From Paraburkholderia guartelaensis (GTDB taxonomy: Bacteria > Pseudomonadota > Gammaproteobacteria > Burkholderiales > Burkholderiaceae): a stretch of DNA of 64,000 nucleotides. This document shows positions 24,351 to 31,791 of this stretch, piece after piece. The translations under genes and the position numbers were made by a program. Under the pieces are notes generated by a model. The model saw nothing but the letters and a program-made list of their open reading frames with translations. It was not told the origin of the DNA and made no database searches. The stretch covers positions 1-64,000 of the forward strand of contig NZ_SMOD01000023.1 in assembly GCF_004353905.1 (NCBI RefSeq), given 5' to 3'. The first letter of the stretch is position 1, and the number at the start of each line of letters is the position of its first letter.

Positions 24351-25535
24351 TTACAGCGAGTCGAGGATCGTGCGCAGCATCGCCATCATCTGGTCGATTT
24401 CCTGCGTCGTCACGTTCAGCGCCGGCATGAAGCGCAGCAGGTTCGGGCGCGCGGCGTTGAGCAGCAGGCCGTCCGGCTGCATGAGGCGCGCCTTCTCGAC
24501 GATCTCCGGCCCGATGTCCTTGCCGAGCAGCAGCGCGCGCAGCAAGCCTTCGCCACGCTCGCCCTGGAAGCCGCGTTCGGCCGAAAGCTCGAGCAGCTTT
24601 TCGCGCAGATACTCGCCGCGCTCGCGCACGCCTTCGAGGAAGCCGGGCGCAACCAGTTGCGAGATCACCGAATAGCCCACGGCGGTCATCAGCGGGTTGC
24701 CGTTGTACGTGCCGCCCTGGTCGCCCGCTTCGAACACGGCGATTTCCTTCTTCGCGAGCAGCGCCGCGAGCGGCACGCCGCCGCCGATGCCCTTGCCGAG
24801 CGTCATGATGTCCGGCTCGATGCCCGAGAGTTCGTAGGCGAAGAGGGTGCCCGCACGGCCGCAGCCGCTCTGCACTTCGTCGACGATCAGCAGGATGCCG
24901 TGCTTCTTCGTGAGCGCGCGCAGCTGCTGCATGAATTCGCGCGTGGCGGGAATCACGCCGCCTTCGCCCTGGATCGGCTCGAGCATCACGGCGACGGTCT
25001 TCGCGTTGATGAGCTTTTCAACCGAGGCGATGTCGTTCAGATCGGCCTTCGGGAAGCCCGGCACTTGCGGTGCGTAGATCGTGTCCCAGCCCGGCTTGCC
25101 GCTCGCCGACATCGTCGCGATCGTGCGGCCGTGGAAGCTGTGGTCGAACGTGATGATCTCGTAGGCGCCGTCACGATGCTTCTTGCCCCACTTGCGCGCG
25201 AGCTTGATCGCGCCTTCGTTGGCTTCGGCGCCGCTGTTGGCGAAGAACACCTTGTCGAAGCAGCTGTGCTCGGTGAGCAGGCCGGCGAGCTTCGCCATCG
25301 GCTCGTTGTAGAAGGCCGGCGACGGGTTGATGAGCAGGCGCGACTGCTTTTCCAGCGCCTCGATCATGCCGTCGTTGCAGTGCCCGAGGCTGTTGACCGC
25401 CCAGCCCTGGATGAAGTCCAGGTATCGCTTGCCCTCGTTGTCGTAGAGCCACGACCCCTTGCCATGCGTGAAAACGATTTCGGGCCGGTTGGTGATGTAC
25501 ATCAGCGACTCGATCGGGTACTCGGAATAATTCAT
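24351..25535 (-). CDS. argD: Acetylornithine aminotransferase (class III PLP enzyme)
   Basis: Transaminates N-acetylglutamate semialdehyde to N-acetylornithine in arginine synthesis; family members often also serve in succinyl-DAP or ornithine transamination. The 394-residue class III fold shows GKRYLDFIQGWAVNSLGH (about 35-52), FFANSGAEANEGAIKLAR and the Schiff-base Lys in ITLGKG-like IMTLGKGIGGG (about 247). QGGTYNGNPL also contributes to PLP binding. I chose ATG 25535 (MNYSEYPIES); the longer frame runs back into a terminator hairpin. Upstream lies a 190-nt leader with an Arg-rich peptide and attenuator, which supports a role in arginine synthesis. Confidence 0.88.
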   Translation of the reverse strand: MNYSEYPIESLMYITNRPEIVFTHGKGSWLYDNEGKRYLDFIQGWAVNSLGHCNDGMIEALEKQSRLLINPSPAFYNEPMAKLAGLLTEHSCFDKVFFANSGAEANEGAIKLARKWGKKHRDGAYEIITFDHSFHGRTIATMSASGKPGWDTIYAPQVPGFPKADLNDIASVEKLINAKTVAVMLEPIQGEGGVIPATREFMQQLRALTKKHGILLIVDEVQSGCGRAGTLFAYELSGIEPDIMTLGKGIGGGVPLAALLAKKEIAVFEAGDQGGTYNGNPLMTAVGYSVISQLVAPGFLEGVRERGEYLREKLLELSAERGFQGERGEGLLRALLLGKDIGPEIVEKARLMQPDGLLLNAARPNLLRFMPALNVTTQEIDQMMAMLRTILDSL

Positions 25536-25585
25536 GGCAACGGGCTCCGCGTTGGGGCTGCACAAGGGTTGAAAAGATACGGCGG

Positions 25586-25618
25586 AAAAACAAAAAGCCA
25601 CGGACTGGCCGTGGCTTT
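25586..25618 (-). terminator. Intrinsic terminator in the argD leader (attenuator)
   Basis: On the minus strand, stem AAAGCCACGG (25618-25609), loop CCAGT and CCGTGGCTTT (25603-25594) are followed by TTTTTGTTTTT-type U tracts to 25586. The structure ends 50 nt before the argD ATG, the position expected of an attenuator rather than a gene-end terminator. The preceding minus-strand gene stops 250 nt upstream, and a promoter lies in between. Confidence 0.85.
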
Positions 25619-25668
25619 CGTGATTCGAACTTGCTGTGCGTTGAGAAGTACAACGCGCGTCCGCGAGT

Positions 25669-25677
25669 AGCCAGGCC
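25669..25677 (-). promoter_or_regulatory. Candidate antiterminator segment of the argD leader
   Basis: RNA segment GGCCUGGCU directly follows the leader-peptide stop codon. It can form nine base pairs, with one bulged C, with AGCCACGGCC, the left arm and loop of the terminator. Between them lies a perfect 6-bp hairpin (GCGUUG/CAACGC, about 25656-25638). A competing segment GCGGAC (25664-25659) can instead pair with GUCCGC in leader codons 5-7. Confidence 0.6.
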
Positions 25678-25728
25678 CTAAAGATGGGGCGAGCGGCGAC
25701 GTCGAAGGGCGGACAGGATGCAGTTCAT
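25678..25728 (-). CDS. Putative Arg-rich leader peptide of argD
   Basis: A 16-codon ORF encoding MNCILSALRRRRSPHL, with four consecutive Arg codons (CGA CGT CGC CGC, 25704-25693). It is too short for routine ORF calling. The predicted transcription start coincides with its ATG, so it would be translated as a leaderless message, which explains the missing Shine-Dalgarno. Its stop codon abuts the antiterminator segment. Length, Arg run, position and downstream terminator together match leader peptides of amino-acid attenuators such as trpL and hisL. The family itself is not one I recognise, and expression is inferred. Confidence 0.65.
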   Translation of the reverse strand: MNCILSALRRRRSPHL

Positions 25729-25735
25729 GGGCGCA

Positions 25736-25765
25736 AGAATACGACAAGCCGAATGGCGATGTAAA
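25736..25765 (-). promoter_or_regulatory. Promoter of the argD leader
   Basis: On the minus strand, TTTACA (25765-25760), an 18-nt spacer and TATTCT (25741-25736) are followed by seven bases and then the leader ATG at 25728. The -35 matches consensus at five of six bases. Confidence 0.6.
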
Positions 25766-25866
25766 CCATCAATGTGCCGAATTTTTCCAGGCGGCCGAAG
25801 AATTTTTCGTGACGACTGCCCGGCGGGTCGATGCATTGCACACGCAACGACCCATCCAGACGAGCG

Positions 25867-26898
25867 TCAGACGGCGTTCGCGAGGTCCGCGGCGCTCGTG
25901 AACGAGTCTGCGTAGAACTCGTCTTCGGGCAGGCCGTGGTGCTGCGTGAAGTCGCGCTGCGCCGACTCCACCATCACCGGCGCGCCGCACGCATAGACCT
26001 GGTAACCCGAAAGATCGGGCAGATCCTCGATCACGGCGCGGTGCACGAAGCCCGTGCGGCCGGTCCACTCGTCGTCGGCGGCGGGCTCGGAGAGCACCGG
26101 CACGAAGCGGAAGTTCGGGATGTCCTTCGCCCATTGCTCGGCGAGTTCCATCAGGTACAGGTCCTTCTTCTGACGCGCGCCCCAGTAGAGCGTCATCGGG
26201 CGGTTCAGGTTCTTGTGAACCGCGTGCTCGACGATCGCCTTGAGCGGCGCGAAGCCGGTGCCGGAGGCGAGCAGCACGATGGGCTTGTCGGACTCCTCGC
26301 GCAGGAAGAAGGTGCCGAGCGGCGCTTCGAAGCGCAGGATGTCGCGCTCCTTCATCTGCGAGAAGACGTGGTCGGTGAACTTGCCGCCCGGCATGTGGCG
26401 GATATGCAGCTCGATCGGGCCTTCCTCGTGCGGCGCGCTCGCCATGGAGTAGCTGCGGCGCGTGCCGTCCTTGAGGATGAACTCGAGGTACTGGCCGGCG
26501 AGATACTGCAGGCGCTCGTTGGCGGGCAGTTGCAGCTTGAGGACGACGACGTCGTCGGCGCGGCGCTCGATGGCGGCGATGCGGGTAGGCAGCTTGCGCA
26601 CCTGCACGTCGCCCACGCCCGCGACTTCGCGGATATCGATTTCGAGGTCCGTTTGCGCCGTCGCACAGCAGAAGAGGGCCATGCCGCGCGTTTTTTCGTC
26701 ATTGGAAAGCGCCGAAGCCGCATGGGCGCGCTGCTCGACTTCGCCGTGGCAGACCGTGCCCTTGCACGAGCCGCACGCGCCGTTCTTGCAGCCATACGGC
26801 AGGCCGATGCCCTGACGCAGGGCCGCGTTGAGAATGGGTTCGTCGGGCTCGACCTGGAATTGCCGGCCGCTTTGCTTGAGCGTTACGTTGAAAGCCAT
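25867..26898 (-). CDS. 2Fe-2S / FAD / NAD(P)H reductase (CDP-6-deoxy-glucoseen reductase-like)
   Basis: A three-domain electron-transfer reductase of 343 residues. An N-terminal plant-type ferredoxin with CKNGACGSCKGTVC (about 37-50) and a fourth Cys at FCCAT (about 77) is followed by an FAD domain (RRSYSMAS near 148) and an NAD domain (LLASGTGFAPLKAI near 212, YACGAP near 306). It is commonly annotated as AscD-like. In Burkholderia the gene sits away from sugar clusters, so the partner is unknown; oxygenase or radical-enzyme reductases share this design. It stands alone between the argD leader and the divergent epimerase. Confidence 0.85.
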   Translation of the reverse strand: MAFNVTLKQSGRQFQVEPDEPILNAALRQGIGLPYGCKNGACGSCKGTVCHGEVEQRAHAASALSNDEKTRGMALFCCATAQTDLEIDIREVAGVGDVQVRKLPTRIAAIERRADDVVVLKLQLPANERLQYLAGQYLEFILKDGTRRSYSMASAPHEEGPIELHIRHMPGGKFTDHVFSQMKERDILRFEAPLGTFFLREESDKPIVLLASGTGFAPLKAIVEHAVHKNLNRPMTLYWGARQKKDLYLMELAEQWAKDIPNFRFVPVLSEPAADDEWTGRTGFVHRAVIEDLPDLSGYQVYACGAPVMVESAQRDFTQHHGLPEDEFYADSFTSAADLANAV

Positions 26899-27004
26899 AT
26901 TCAGGGAAGCGTAAGTCTGTATCCGAGGGTTGAATCCGATCGCGGGTCGCTTTGGGTAAGCTGCCGCGTTTCCTTGTCGGCCTTCGCCGCGAGGCCCGGG
27001 CCGC

Positions 27005-27010
27005 TAAAAT
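27005..27010 (+). promoter_or_regulatory. Putative -10 of the epimerase gene (near-leaderless)
   Basis: TAAAAT ends 9 nt before the ATG at 27020. A start 6-7 nt downstream would leave only two or three untranslated bases, and no Shine-Dalgarno is visible. Confidence 0.4.
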
Positions 27011-27019
27011 GGTTCCACC

Positions 27020-28102
27020 ATGATTGCCACACGAACCTTGCGCCGTGCGCGCATCCTGATTGTCGGTTGCGGCGACGTCGGCCTGCGCGGCGTCGCCCAG
27101 TTGCGCGAGCGGCCAGACCGCGCGCGCGTATTCGCGCTCACGCGCCGAGCCGAGCGCGCAGACGTCGTGCGGGCCGCGGGAGCCACGCCGGTGCGCGGCG
27201 ACCTCGATTCCCGCAAGAGTCTCGCGCGGATCGCGGGCCTGGCTCGCACCGTCCTGCACCTCGCGCCACCGCAAAAATCCGGCGACGACGATCTGCGCAC
27301 GCGCCGCCTGATCGCAGCGCTCGCGGCGCGGCGTCGCGCGGTGTCGCGGCCTGCGCTGGCGGGCGTGGCGCCGCGCGCCTTGCGGCCCCCATTGCATTGC
27401 CTCGTGGACCGCATGCGCCGCAGCGCTTTCGGCGATGCCGCAGCCTTTGGAGCATCCGTCATTGTACCCGAGCGCATCCGGCGGTTTTCTCGTACCCGGC
27501 GCAAGCGCCTCGAACGCCCGAGGCTCGTCTACGCGAGCACGACGGGGGTGTACGGGGATTGCGGCGGCGCGCGCATCGACGAAACGCGCACGGTGCAGCC
27601 CGCCAACGCCCGCGCCGTGCGCCGGGTGTCGGCCGAGCGGCAACTGCGCGGCGCCACGGCGCGCGGTGCGCTCAGCGCCACGATCGCGCGCATTCCCGGC
27701 ATTTACGCCGCGAACCGCCTCCCGCTCGCGCGGCTCGAGAAGCGCACGCCGGCGCTCGTTGACAGCGACGACGTCTACACGAGCCATATCCACGCAGACG
27801 ACCTCGCGGCGATTCTCCTGCGCCTCGCGACGCACGGCCTTCCGGGGCGTGCGATCCACGCGACGGACGACAGCGAACTGAAGATGGGCGAGTATTTCGA
27901 CCGCGTAGCCGATGCCTTCGGCCTCGCGCGCGCGCCGCGCGTGAGCCGTGCCGAGGCCGAGCGCGAACTCGAGCCGGTCTTGCTGTCGTTCATGCGGGAG
28001 TCGCGACGGCTCGCCAATACGCGCCTCAAGCGCGAGCTGCGCGTGCGTTTGCGTTATCCCGACGTAGATGCGTTCTTGCGCACGCTGCCGCCGCACCCGT
28101 GA
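27020..28102 (+). CDS. NAD-dependent epimerase/dehydratase-like SDR protein (YeeZ-like)
   Basis: An extended short-chain dehydrogenase-like protein of 360 residues. A Rossmann opening RILIVGCGDVGLRGVAQL (about 11-28), a VYASTTGVYGD strand near 170 (the YxxxK-type active-site region) and the late HIHADDLAAILLRLA helix are typical. Between about residues 108 and 165 there is an Arg/Ala-rich stretch absent from the usual 280-300 residue YeeZ fold. Substrate unknown. The start follows a -10 element by 9 nt without a Shine-Dalgarno. Confidence 0.75.
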   Translation: MIATRTLRRARILIVGCGDVGLRGVAQLRERPDRARVFALTRRAERADVVRAAGATPVRGDLDSRKSLARIAGLARTVLHLAPPQKSGDDDLRTRRLIAALAARRRAVSRPALAGVAPRALRPPLHCLVDRMRRSAFGDAAAFGASVIVPERIRRFSRTRRKRLERPRLVYASTTGVYGDCGGARIDETRTVQPANARAVRRVSAERQLRGATARGALSATIARIPGIYAANRLPLARLEKRTPALVDSDDVYTSHIHADDLAAILLRLATHGLPGRAIHATDDSELKMGEYFDRVADAFGLARAPRVSRAEAERELEPVLLSFMRESRRLANTRLKRELRVRLRYPDVDAFLRTLPPHP

Positions 28103-28136
28103 CTCCGGGCGGGCGGCGCGGCGCAAAGCGTGCCGT

Positions 28137-28325
28137 TCACGTGATGGCCGGCAGCGCTTCGAGCAGGAGGAAGCACAATAGCGCTCCGATGAGCGCCCCG
28201 ATGAGGTTCGGATGATACTGATGTCGCATATGCATCGACGCGAGCAGGCCACCAATCAGAACCGCCCCTAGCGCCATGAAGGCCATCAACACGAATGAGA
28301 TTTCGAATGAGCCGTTGATGATCAT
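28137..28325 (-). CDS. Small two-helix membrane protein
   Basis: A 62-residue hypothetical protein beginning MIINGSFEISF, preceded by a very strong Shine-Dalgarno (AAGGAGGGG, 5 nt before the ATG). Two hydrophobic helices (about 9-30 and 42-58) flank a short His-rich turn (MHMRHQYH). No family recognised. It converges on the epimerase, with rsuA upstream on the same strand. The strong ribosome site makes it a likely real gene. Confidence 0.6.
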   Translation of the reverse strand: MIINGSFEISFVLMAFMALGAVLIGGLLASMHMRHQYHPNLIGALIGALLCFLLLEALPAIT

Positions 28326-28480
28326 GATGCCCCTCCTTGCAACTTGTAATCGTTCTTGAGACGAGTATAGGGCGGAAGCTCGGCAAGGACATGCTGCGGC
28401 GCGGCGAAAACGATGCCTGTTTGCAAGCATCGGTGCGTCAACCCACTGAGCGGCGGGCGCTCGTATCGCCCGGTGGTGGT

Positions 28481-29188
28481 TTACCCCTTGTTGCGCAACG
28501 CGTCGAGCGCTGTGGCGTCGAGCCATTGCCAGGCGCCCGGCGCCAGGCCGGCGGGCAGGCAGAAGCCGCCGATGCGCTCGCGGTGAAGCGCCTCGACGCG
28601 GTTGCCGGCCGCGGCCACCATCCGCTTGACCTGGTGATACTTGCCTTCGAGCACGGTCAGCTCCAGCTCGTGGTCCGCACGTGCGTTTGCGGCGACGGCG
28701 ACAATCGGCTCGCGCTCGCCGTGCAGCAGCACGCCTGCACGCAGGGCATTGAGCTGGGTTTCGTCGAGCGGATGGCGCGTGGTCGCCACGTAGACCTTCG
28801 GCACCTTGCGTTTGGGCGACGTGAAGGCGTGGACGAACTGGCCATCGTCGGAAAGCAGCAGGAGGCCGGTCGTATCCTGATCGAGGCGGCCGACGCATTG
28901 CACGTTGCGCTCCCCGAACTGCGGCGGCAGGAGATGAAACACGCTCAAGTGATGCTGCGGATCGCGCGAGCACTCATAGCCCGCGGGCTTGTTGAGCGCA
29001 ATGTAGGCGCGCTCGTGAAACGGCCACGGCGTGCCGTCCACGCTGAAAACGAGACCAGCCGTGTCGAACGTTGCGAGCGGGTCGCTGCACGGCTCGCCCG
29101 CGACGGCGACCCGCGCGTCGGCGATGAGGGCACGGCATTGACGGCGTGAGCCGAAACCCTGAGTGAAGAGGATGCTTTCGAGATTCAT
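28481..29188 (-). CDS. rsuA: 16S rRNA pseudouridine synthase (RsuA family)
   Basis: Converts a uridine of 16S rRNA (U516 in E. coli) to pseudouridine. The 235 residues include an N-terminal S4-like RNA-binding part (FGSRRQCRALIADARVAV) and the family core. YIALNKPAGYECS and the catalytic Asp in VGRLDQDTTGLLLL (about 100-113) lead to the KTYxA-like KVPKVYVATT and the HQVKRM motif (about 186). Length matches RsuA. Confidence 0.92.
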   Translation of the reverse strand: MNLESILFTQGFGSRRQCRALIADARVAVAGEPCSDPLATFDTAGLVFSVDGTPWPFHERAYIALNKPAGYECSRDPQHHLSVFHLLPPQFGERNVQCVGRLDQDTTGLLLLSDDGQFVHAFTSPKRKVPKVYVATTRHPLDETQLNALRAGVLLHGEREPIVAVAANARADHELELTVLEGKYHQVKRMVAAAGNRVEALHRERIGGFCLPAGLAPGAWQWLDATALDALRNKG

Positions 29189-29441
29189 GACGAACGGCTG
29201 ACAGCGTAGAGCCGGCTATTTTATCCGTGGCGACGTGGTCCGCGCTGTCGTGCCCGTCACCTGTCCGCTTCGCACGGCTTGACCGCGTATTTCGGGCGGA
29301 TGGCGTAACGTAGCGCAGGGTATTGGCAGGTCCGGCGCATTGCATGACCCGGACGCCTGAATACACGCCCCCAATTTTCTACTTGCGCAGCGCCCGGCCT
29401 CGGAGCGCGCGCTGCGCCATTCGGCTCACGTGGAGAACACC

Positions 29442-31160
29442 ATGGCGAAGACAATAGCGGATCATCTGGCGAAAACGCTCGAGGCAGTCGGCATCGAGCG
29501 CATCTGGGGCGTGACCGGCGACAGCCTGAACGGGCTGTCGGCGAGTCTGCGAAAGCTCGGCACGATCCGCTGGATGCACACGCGGCACGAGGAAGTCGCC
29601 GCCTTCGCGGCGGGTGCCGAAGCGGCGGCAACCGGCCGGCTTGCGGTGTGCGCGGGCAGTTGCGGGCCTGGCAATCTGCATCTCATCAACGGTCTCTACG
29701 ACTGCCATCGCAACCACTCGCCGGTGCTCGCGATCGCAGCGCACATCCCCTCGACGGAAATCGGCCTCGGCTATTTCCAGGAGACGCACCCTACCGAACT
29801 CTTCCGCGAGTGCAGCCATTACGTGGAACTGGTGACGAACGCCTCGCAGTTCCCACGCGTGCTCGACACCGCGCTGCGCACCGCGATCGACCAGAAGGGC
29901 GTCGCCGTGATCGTGCTGCCCGGCGACGTGGCGCTCTTGGACGCGTCCGACGAGGAGCCGGCATGGGCCCAGGCGGCGCGTCCGGCGACCTTGCCTTCGT
30001 CGGCGGATATCGACCGGCTCGCCGAGTTGCTCAATCGCTCCGAGGCGGTGACGCTGCTGTGCGGAAGCGGCTGCAAGGGCTCGCATGACGAAGTGGTGGC
30101 CTTTGCGGACGCGCTCGGCGCGCCGACGGTGCATGCGCTGCGCGGCAAGCAGTACGTCGAATGGGATAACCCATTCGACGTGGGCATGACCGGGCTGATC
30201 GGCTTCAGCTCGGGCTACCACGCGATGATGTCGTGCGACACGCTCGTCATGCTCGGCACCGACTTCCCTTATCGCAACTTCTATCCGCAGCACGCGAATA
30301 TCGTGCAGATCGACCGCGACGCGGCCGCGCTCGGCAAACGCGCACCGCTCACGCTCGGGCTCATCGGCGACGTACGCGAGACGTTGCGCGCGCTCACGCC
30401 GAAGCTCACGCGCAAGACCGACCGGCGCTTCATCGAGCATGCGCGCGAGCACTACGCGAACGCGCGCAAGGGACTCGACGAGCTTGCGCGCCCGGCGGCC
30501 GCCGGCAAGCCGCTGCATCCGCAGTATGTGGTGGCGCGTCTCGACGCGCTCGCCGAGGACGATGCGATCTTCGCGGTCGATGTCGGCACGCCCACGCTCT
30601 GGGCCGCGCGCTATCTGACGATGAACGGCCGGCGCCGCCTGCACGGCTCGTTCAACCACGGCTCGATGGCGAACGCCATGCCGCAGGCGCTCGGCGCGCA
30701 GGCAGCGCACGCCGGGCGCCAGGTGGTTTCGCTCTCCGGCGACGGTGGCCTTTCGATGCTGCTCGGCGACATTCTCACGGCGCGTCAGCTCGATCTGCCG
30801 ATCAAGATCGTTGTCCTGAATAATAGTTCGCTCGGTTTCGTCGCCATGGAGATGAAGGCGGGCGGCTACGTGGAGACGGGCACCGATCTGGTGGCCACCA
30901 ACTTCGCGGATATCGCGCAAGGCGCGGGCCTTTTTAGCGTGCGCGTGGAGACGTCCGAAGCACTCGATGAGGCGTTGCGCGCGGCGTTCTCGCACGCAGG
31001 GCCGGCGCTCGTCGACGTGGTGACGACGAAGCACGAACTGGCCATGCCGCCGAAGCTGCAGTGGGCGCAGGCGAAAGGGTTCAGCCTCTACATGCTGCGT
31101 GCGGTGCTGAGCGGGCGCGGAGACGAAGTGGTGGAGCTGGCGCAGACGAATTTGCGCTGA
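29442..31160 (+). CDS. poxB: Pyruvate dehydrogenase (ubiquinone) / pyruvate oxidase
   Basis: A ThDP- and FAD-dependent peripheral membrane enzyme that decarboxylates pyruvate to acetate, passing electrons to ubiquinone. ATG 29442 follows GGAGA by 6 nt and gives 572 residues, the same as E. coli PoxB. The catalytic Glu lies in MHTRHEEVAAFAA (about 50). The ThDP-binding GDG...NN motif is LSGDGGLSMLL...VVLNNSSLGF (about 432-466). The C-terminal lipid-activated tail is present. It stands alone, so regulation by growth phase is likely by analogy only. Confidence 0.92.
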   Translation: MAKTIADHLAKTLEAVGIERIWGVTGDSLNGLSASLRKLGTIRWMHTRHEEVAAFAAGAEAAATGRLAVCAGSCGPGNLHLINGLYDCHRNHSPVLAIAAHIPSTEIGLGYFQETHPTELFRECSHYVELVTNASQFPRVLDTALRTAIDQKGVAVIVLPGDVALLDASDEEPAWAQAARPATLPSSADIDRLAELLNRSEAVTLLCGSGCKGSHDEVVAFADALGAPTVHALRGKQYVEWDNPFDVGMTGLIGFSSGYHAMMSCDTLVMLGTDFPYRNFYPQHANIVQIDRDAAALGKRAPLTLGLIGDVRETLRALTPKLTRKTDRRFIEHAREHYANARKGLDELARPAAAGKPLHPQYVVARLDALAEDDAIFAVDVGTPTLWAARYLTMNGRRRLHGSFNHGSMANAMPQALGAQAAHAGRQVVSLSGDGGLSMLLGDILTARQLDLPIKIVVLNNSSLGFVAMEMKAGGYVETGTDLVATNFADIAQGAGLFSVRVETSEALDEALRAAFSHAGPALVDVVTTKHELAMPPKLQWAQAKGFSLYMLRAVLSGRGDEVVELAQTNLR

Positions 31161-31181
31161 GGCTCGTACGGCAGACCTGCG

Positions 31182-31403
31182 TCAGTCAGTGATCGAGACG
31201 CAGGTGCTGTCCTCGGGCCAGGTGCGAAATTCATCGACCCGGCCCGCGCGCACGTCGAGCAGCAGCCGGTCCAGCGCTTCGAGCCTGGCGGATCTGTCCG
31301 CGCTCGAGCGGATCAACGTGGCGGCGGTGCGTCCGGAGACCGACTCGTGGGCCTCGATGAGGATGCGTATGGCTTCCTCTCGTGTCATGAAAATGCGGTC
31401 CAT
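31182..31403 (-). CDS. Small hypothetical protein, paralogue of the one at 36522
   Basis: A 73-residue protein from ATG 31403 behind GGGAG. It shares MDxxFMxRxxAI at the start and LLxDVRAGRVxxF near residue 50 with the 74-residue protein at 36522-36746. No domain recognised; mostly helical with a beta-like C-terminus. Both genes lie about 200 nt downstream of a tRNA gene on the same strand, an arrangement unlikely by chance. Function unknown. Confidence 0.65.
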   Translation of the reverse strand: MDRIFMTREEAIRILIEAHESVSGRTAATLIRSSADRSARLEALDRLLLDVRAGRVDEFRTWPEDSTCVSITD

Positions 31404-31531
31404 CGTGCGCTCCCGGTTTGCTATCTCAATAACTTCGACAACGATAGCAGCGGGGCGCGGCAGGCCGTGCGGCATCCGCAGGACGCTTGATCTTCGTCCA
31501 AAGAACGGCGTGGCGGATTCAGGCCGGCAAC

Positions 31532-31567
31532 AAAAAACCCGCGAAGCCTGAGGCTTTCGCGGGTTTC
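31532..31567 (-). terminator. Terminator after tRNA-Leu
   Basis: On the minus strand the hairpin AAACCCGCGAA...TTCGCGGGTTT, capped by GCC/GGC, is followed by six Ts. It begins 33 nt past the tRNA 3' end. Confidence 0.88.
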
Positions 31568-31599
31568 AGGATTCCGGCGGCAATTGCCGGAAAGCATTC

Positions 31600-31684
31600 T
31601 GGTGCCTCGGGCCGGAATCGAACCGGCACTCCTTTCGGAACCGGATTTTGAGTCCGGCGCGTCTACCAATTTCACCACCGAGGC
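31600..31684 (-). tRNA. tRNA-Leu (anticodon CAA)
   Basis: An 85-nt class II tRNA with the acceptor GCCTCGG pairing to CCGAGGC and a genomically encoded ACCA end. The anticodon arm CCGGA-CTCAAAA-TCCGG places CAA at 34-36, decoding UUG. The variable arm (TTCCGAAAGGA) is the long one expected of leucine tRNA, and the T loop TTCGATT is canonical. Confidence 0.96.
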
Positions 31685-31791
31685 GTGTATTTATGCGAGT
31701 TTCTCGCACCCGAGCAAACATACGAGTGCTCGAAGTAGCCGGTGATTATGACGCAAATCGCCCGCCCAGGCAACTATGCGGCGGCAAGCGG

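Noticed and set aside
24351..25601. Longer argD start at 25601
   Set aside because: The extra 22 codons would run through the leader terminator; ATG 25535 is the family start.
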